A stretch of 64,000 nucleotides of DNA from Capnocytophaga sp. oral taxon 878. GTDB lineage: Bacteria; Bacteroidota; Bacteroidia; Flavobacteriales; Flavobacteriaceae. Of the stretch, positions 63,112 to 64,000 are shown piece after piece. The notes under the pieces were generated by a model that saw nothing but the letters and a program-made list of their open reading frames with translations, was not told the origin of the DNA and searched no databases. The DNA lies in assembly GCF_002999135.1 (NCBI RefSeq), contig NZ_CP027229.1:2269501-2333500 (forward strand), in the 5' to 3' direction. Within the stretch, counting starts at the first letter, position 1. The number at the start of each line of letters is the position of its first letter. The translations under genes were made by a program, and so were the position numbers.

Positions 63112-63178
63112 GCTTATTACTTCTGATTATATGAATGTTTTTTATCAAAATACTAAAAAGAGAGAAAATATAATGTAG

Positions 63179-63238
63179 AAAAAAAACGCCATTTTTTTCC
63201 ATATTAAGCTAAACGTGGAAAAAAATGGCGTTTTTTTT
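63179..63238. terminator. Long perfect hairpin terminator after nadK
   Basis: 23-bp perfect inverted repeat (63179-63201 with 63216-63238), 14-nt loop, with T-run. Unusually long; it works on either strand and ends 22 bp before the lpxH start codon. Confidence 0.88.
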
Positions 63239-63260
63239 CCACGTTCTAAAATTAAGAATT

Positions 63261-64000
63261 ATGCTTGAGATATCTTTAGCCCAAGATAAGAAAATATATT
63301 TTGCTTCGGATAATCATCTTGGAGCTCCTACTGCCGCTGAAAGTAAGCCTCGTGAGGCGCGCTTTGTGCAGTGGCTGGATACTATTAAAGCTGATGCGGG
63401 GGCTATCTTTTTGTTAGGGGACTTATTTGACTTTTGGTTTGAATACCGCACTGTAGTACCTAAAGGATTTGTGCGTACCCTTGGTAAACTTGTTGAATTA
63501 CGCGATAGTGGGATTCCTATCTTCTTTTTTGTGGGAAACCACGATTTGTGGATGGATGATTATTTTGAAACTGAACTTGGCATACCTGTATACCGCTCTC
63601 CCCTACCCTTTGGGTGTGGTGGAAAGCGTTTTTTGGTGGGGCATGGTGATGGTTTGGGTCCTGGTGATAAGGGGTATAAACGGATGAAAAAGGTGTTCAC
63701 TAATGGTTTTTGTAAGTGGCTTTTCCGGTGGCTTCACCCTGATATTGGGGTGCGATTGGCGCAGTATTTATCGGTGAAAAACAAGCTTATATCGGGGGAT
63801 GAGGATGTGAAGTTTTTGGGGGAAGATAGGGAGTGGCTTGTGCAGTACTGCAAACGGAAACTAGAAACAACGCATTATGACTACTTTTTGTTTGGGCATA
63901 GGCATTTGCCTATGACGATAAAGGTTGGGGAGGGTAGTACTTATATAAATACGGGTGACTGGATTCGGTATTTTACTTATGCTGTTTTTGATGGGAAGGA
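63261..64000 (+). CDS. lpxH: UDP-2,3-diacylglucosamine diphosphatase, C-terminus cut by window
   Basis: Removes UMP-type phosphate to give lipid X in lipid A synthesis. 246 residues visible. The calcineurin-like metal site is complete: D17 and H19 in ASDNHLG, GDLFDFW, GNHDLW, and GHRH near the end, plus NTGDW. Starts at ATG 63261. No separate promoter is seen behind the nadK hairpin. Confidence 0.9.
   Translation, partial: MLEISLAQDKKIYFASDNHLGAPTAAESKPREARFVQWLDTIKADAGAIFLLGDLFDFWFEYRTVVPKGFVRTLGKLVELRDSGIPIFFFVGNHDLWMDDYFETELGIPVYRSPLPFGCGGKRFLVGHGDGLGPGDKGYKRMKKVFTNGFCKWLFRWLHPDIGVRLAQYLSVKNKLISGDEDVKFLGEDREWLVQYCKRKLETTHYDYFLFGHRHLPMTIKVGEGSTYINTGDWIRYFTYAVFDGK

Overview
The window looks like a chromosome segment of a Flavobacteriaceae bacterium (phylum Bacteroidota), most likely an oral Capnocytophaga-type species. 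The genus is inference. The clade rests on several signs: the pair gldJ (gliding/type IX secretion lipoprotein) and murF, SusC-like TonB receptor architecture, DUF4271/DUF4296 neighbours of hemD, and above all the promoters. About 25 sites fit the Bacteroidota sigma-A form TTG-N19(18-22)-TAnnTTTG, and no Shine-Dalgarno-like sites stand out.

Layout. 1-4050: the end of a surface-polysaccharide locus on the minus strand, with the CDP-3,6-dideoxyhexose genes rfbG (cut by the window), rfbF and an rfbI/ascD-type reductase, plus ugd. 4095-7353: hemD, DUF4271, a DUF4296 lipoprotein and a dihydroorotase. 7484-12250: malic enzyme and feoAB. 12936-19359 (plus): an M23 lipoprotein, a degenerate cytosine-methyltransferase-like protein, pgi, map and aspS. 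19426-26267 (minus): DPP-IV, a phosphopantetheinyl transferase, pdhB, a probable small RNA, a secreted hypothetical protein and pgmB. 26836-28694: an acyltransferase, a small basic protein and an S24 repressor. 28856-34013 (minus): peroxiredoxin, murF, gldJ and a PiT permease. 34463-40300: a TlpA-like protein, a DUF3999-like protein, waaA, GH130, a DegT aminotransferase and tRNA-CAT. 40539-46266: a TonB receptor, an XRE regulator with its operator, hypothetical proteins, a SUKH-SUFU protein and a small membrane protein. 46323-50788 (minus): purA, fur and a betaine-type ABC transporter operon ending in a truncated oxidoreductase. 51143-52406: a two-gene module of unknown function. 53185-57430: GH3 protein, then an ATPase-HNH (Septu-like) pair, DUF721 and GNAT. 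57701-58548: an ECF sigma factor and zinc-finger partner. 58922-64000: outer-membrane-type proteins, a methyltransferase, nadK and lpxH (cut by the window).

Three things go beyond ordinary annotation. (1) A dispersed intergenic element occurs seven times (near 12.5, 21.9, 26.5, 34.3, 39.8, 52.9 and 60.2 kb). Its core is four TTCGTTTA-type octamers spaced exactly 11 bp apart inside a purine-biased block, and six copies directly abut a recognisable promoter. (2) At 51143-52406 a 58-residue membrane protein and a 365-residue soluble protein overlap by 11 nt and share a QKAG(N/D)N..Q(I/L)Q motif. In the small protein this runs into an IQVG tetrad resembling the RHIM amyloid core. This suggests an undescribed signalling or defence pair. 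(3) Two noncoding transcription units are likely: a ~107-nt small RNA with its own promoter and terminator at 24431-24537, and a ~200-nt RNA with mutually exclusive pairings at 58602-58806. Several decayed genes are also present: a truncated oxidoreductase, a hydrolase tail, a frameshifted mini-gene and a methyltransferase without catalytic motifs.
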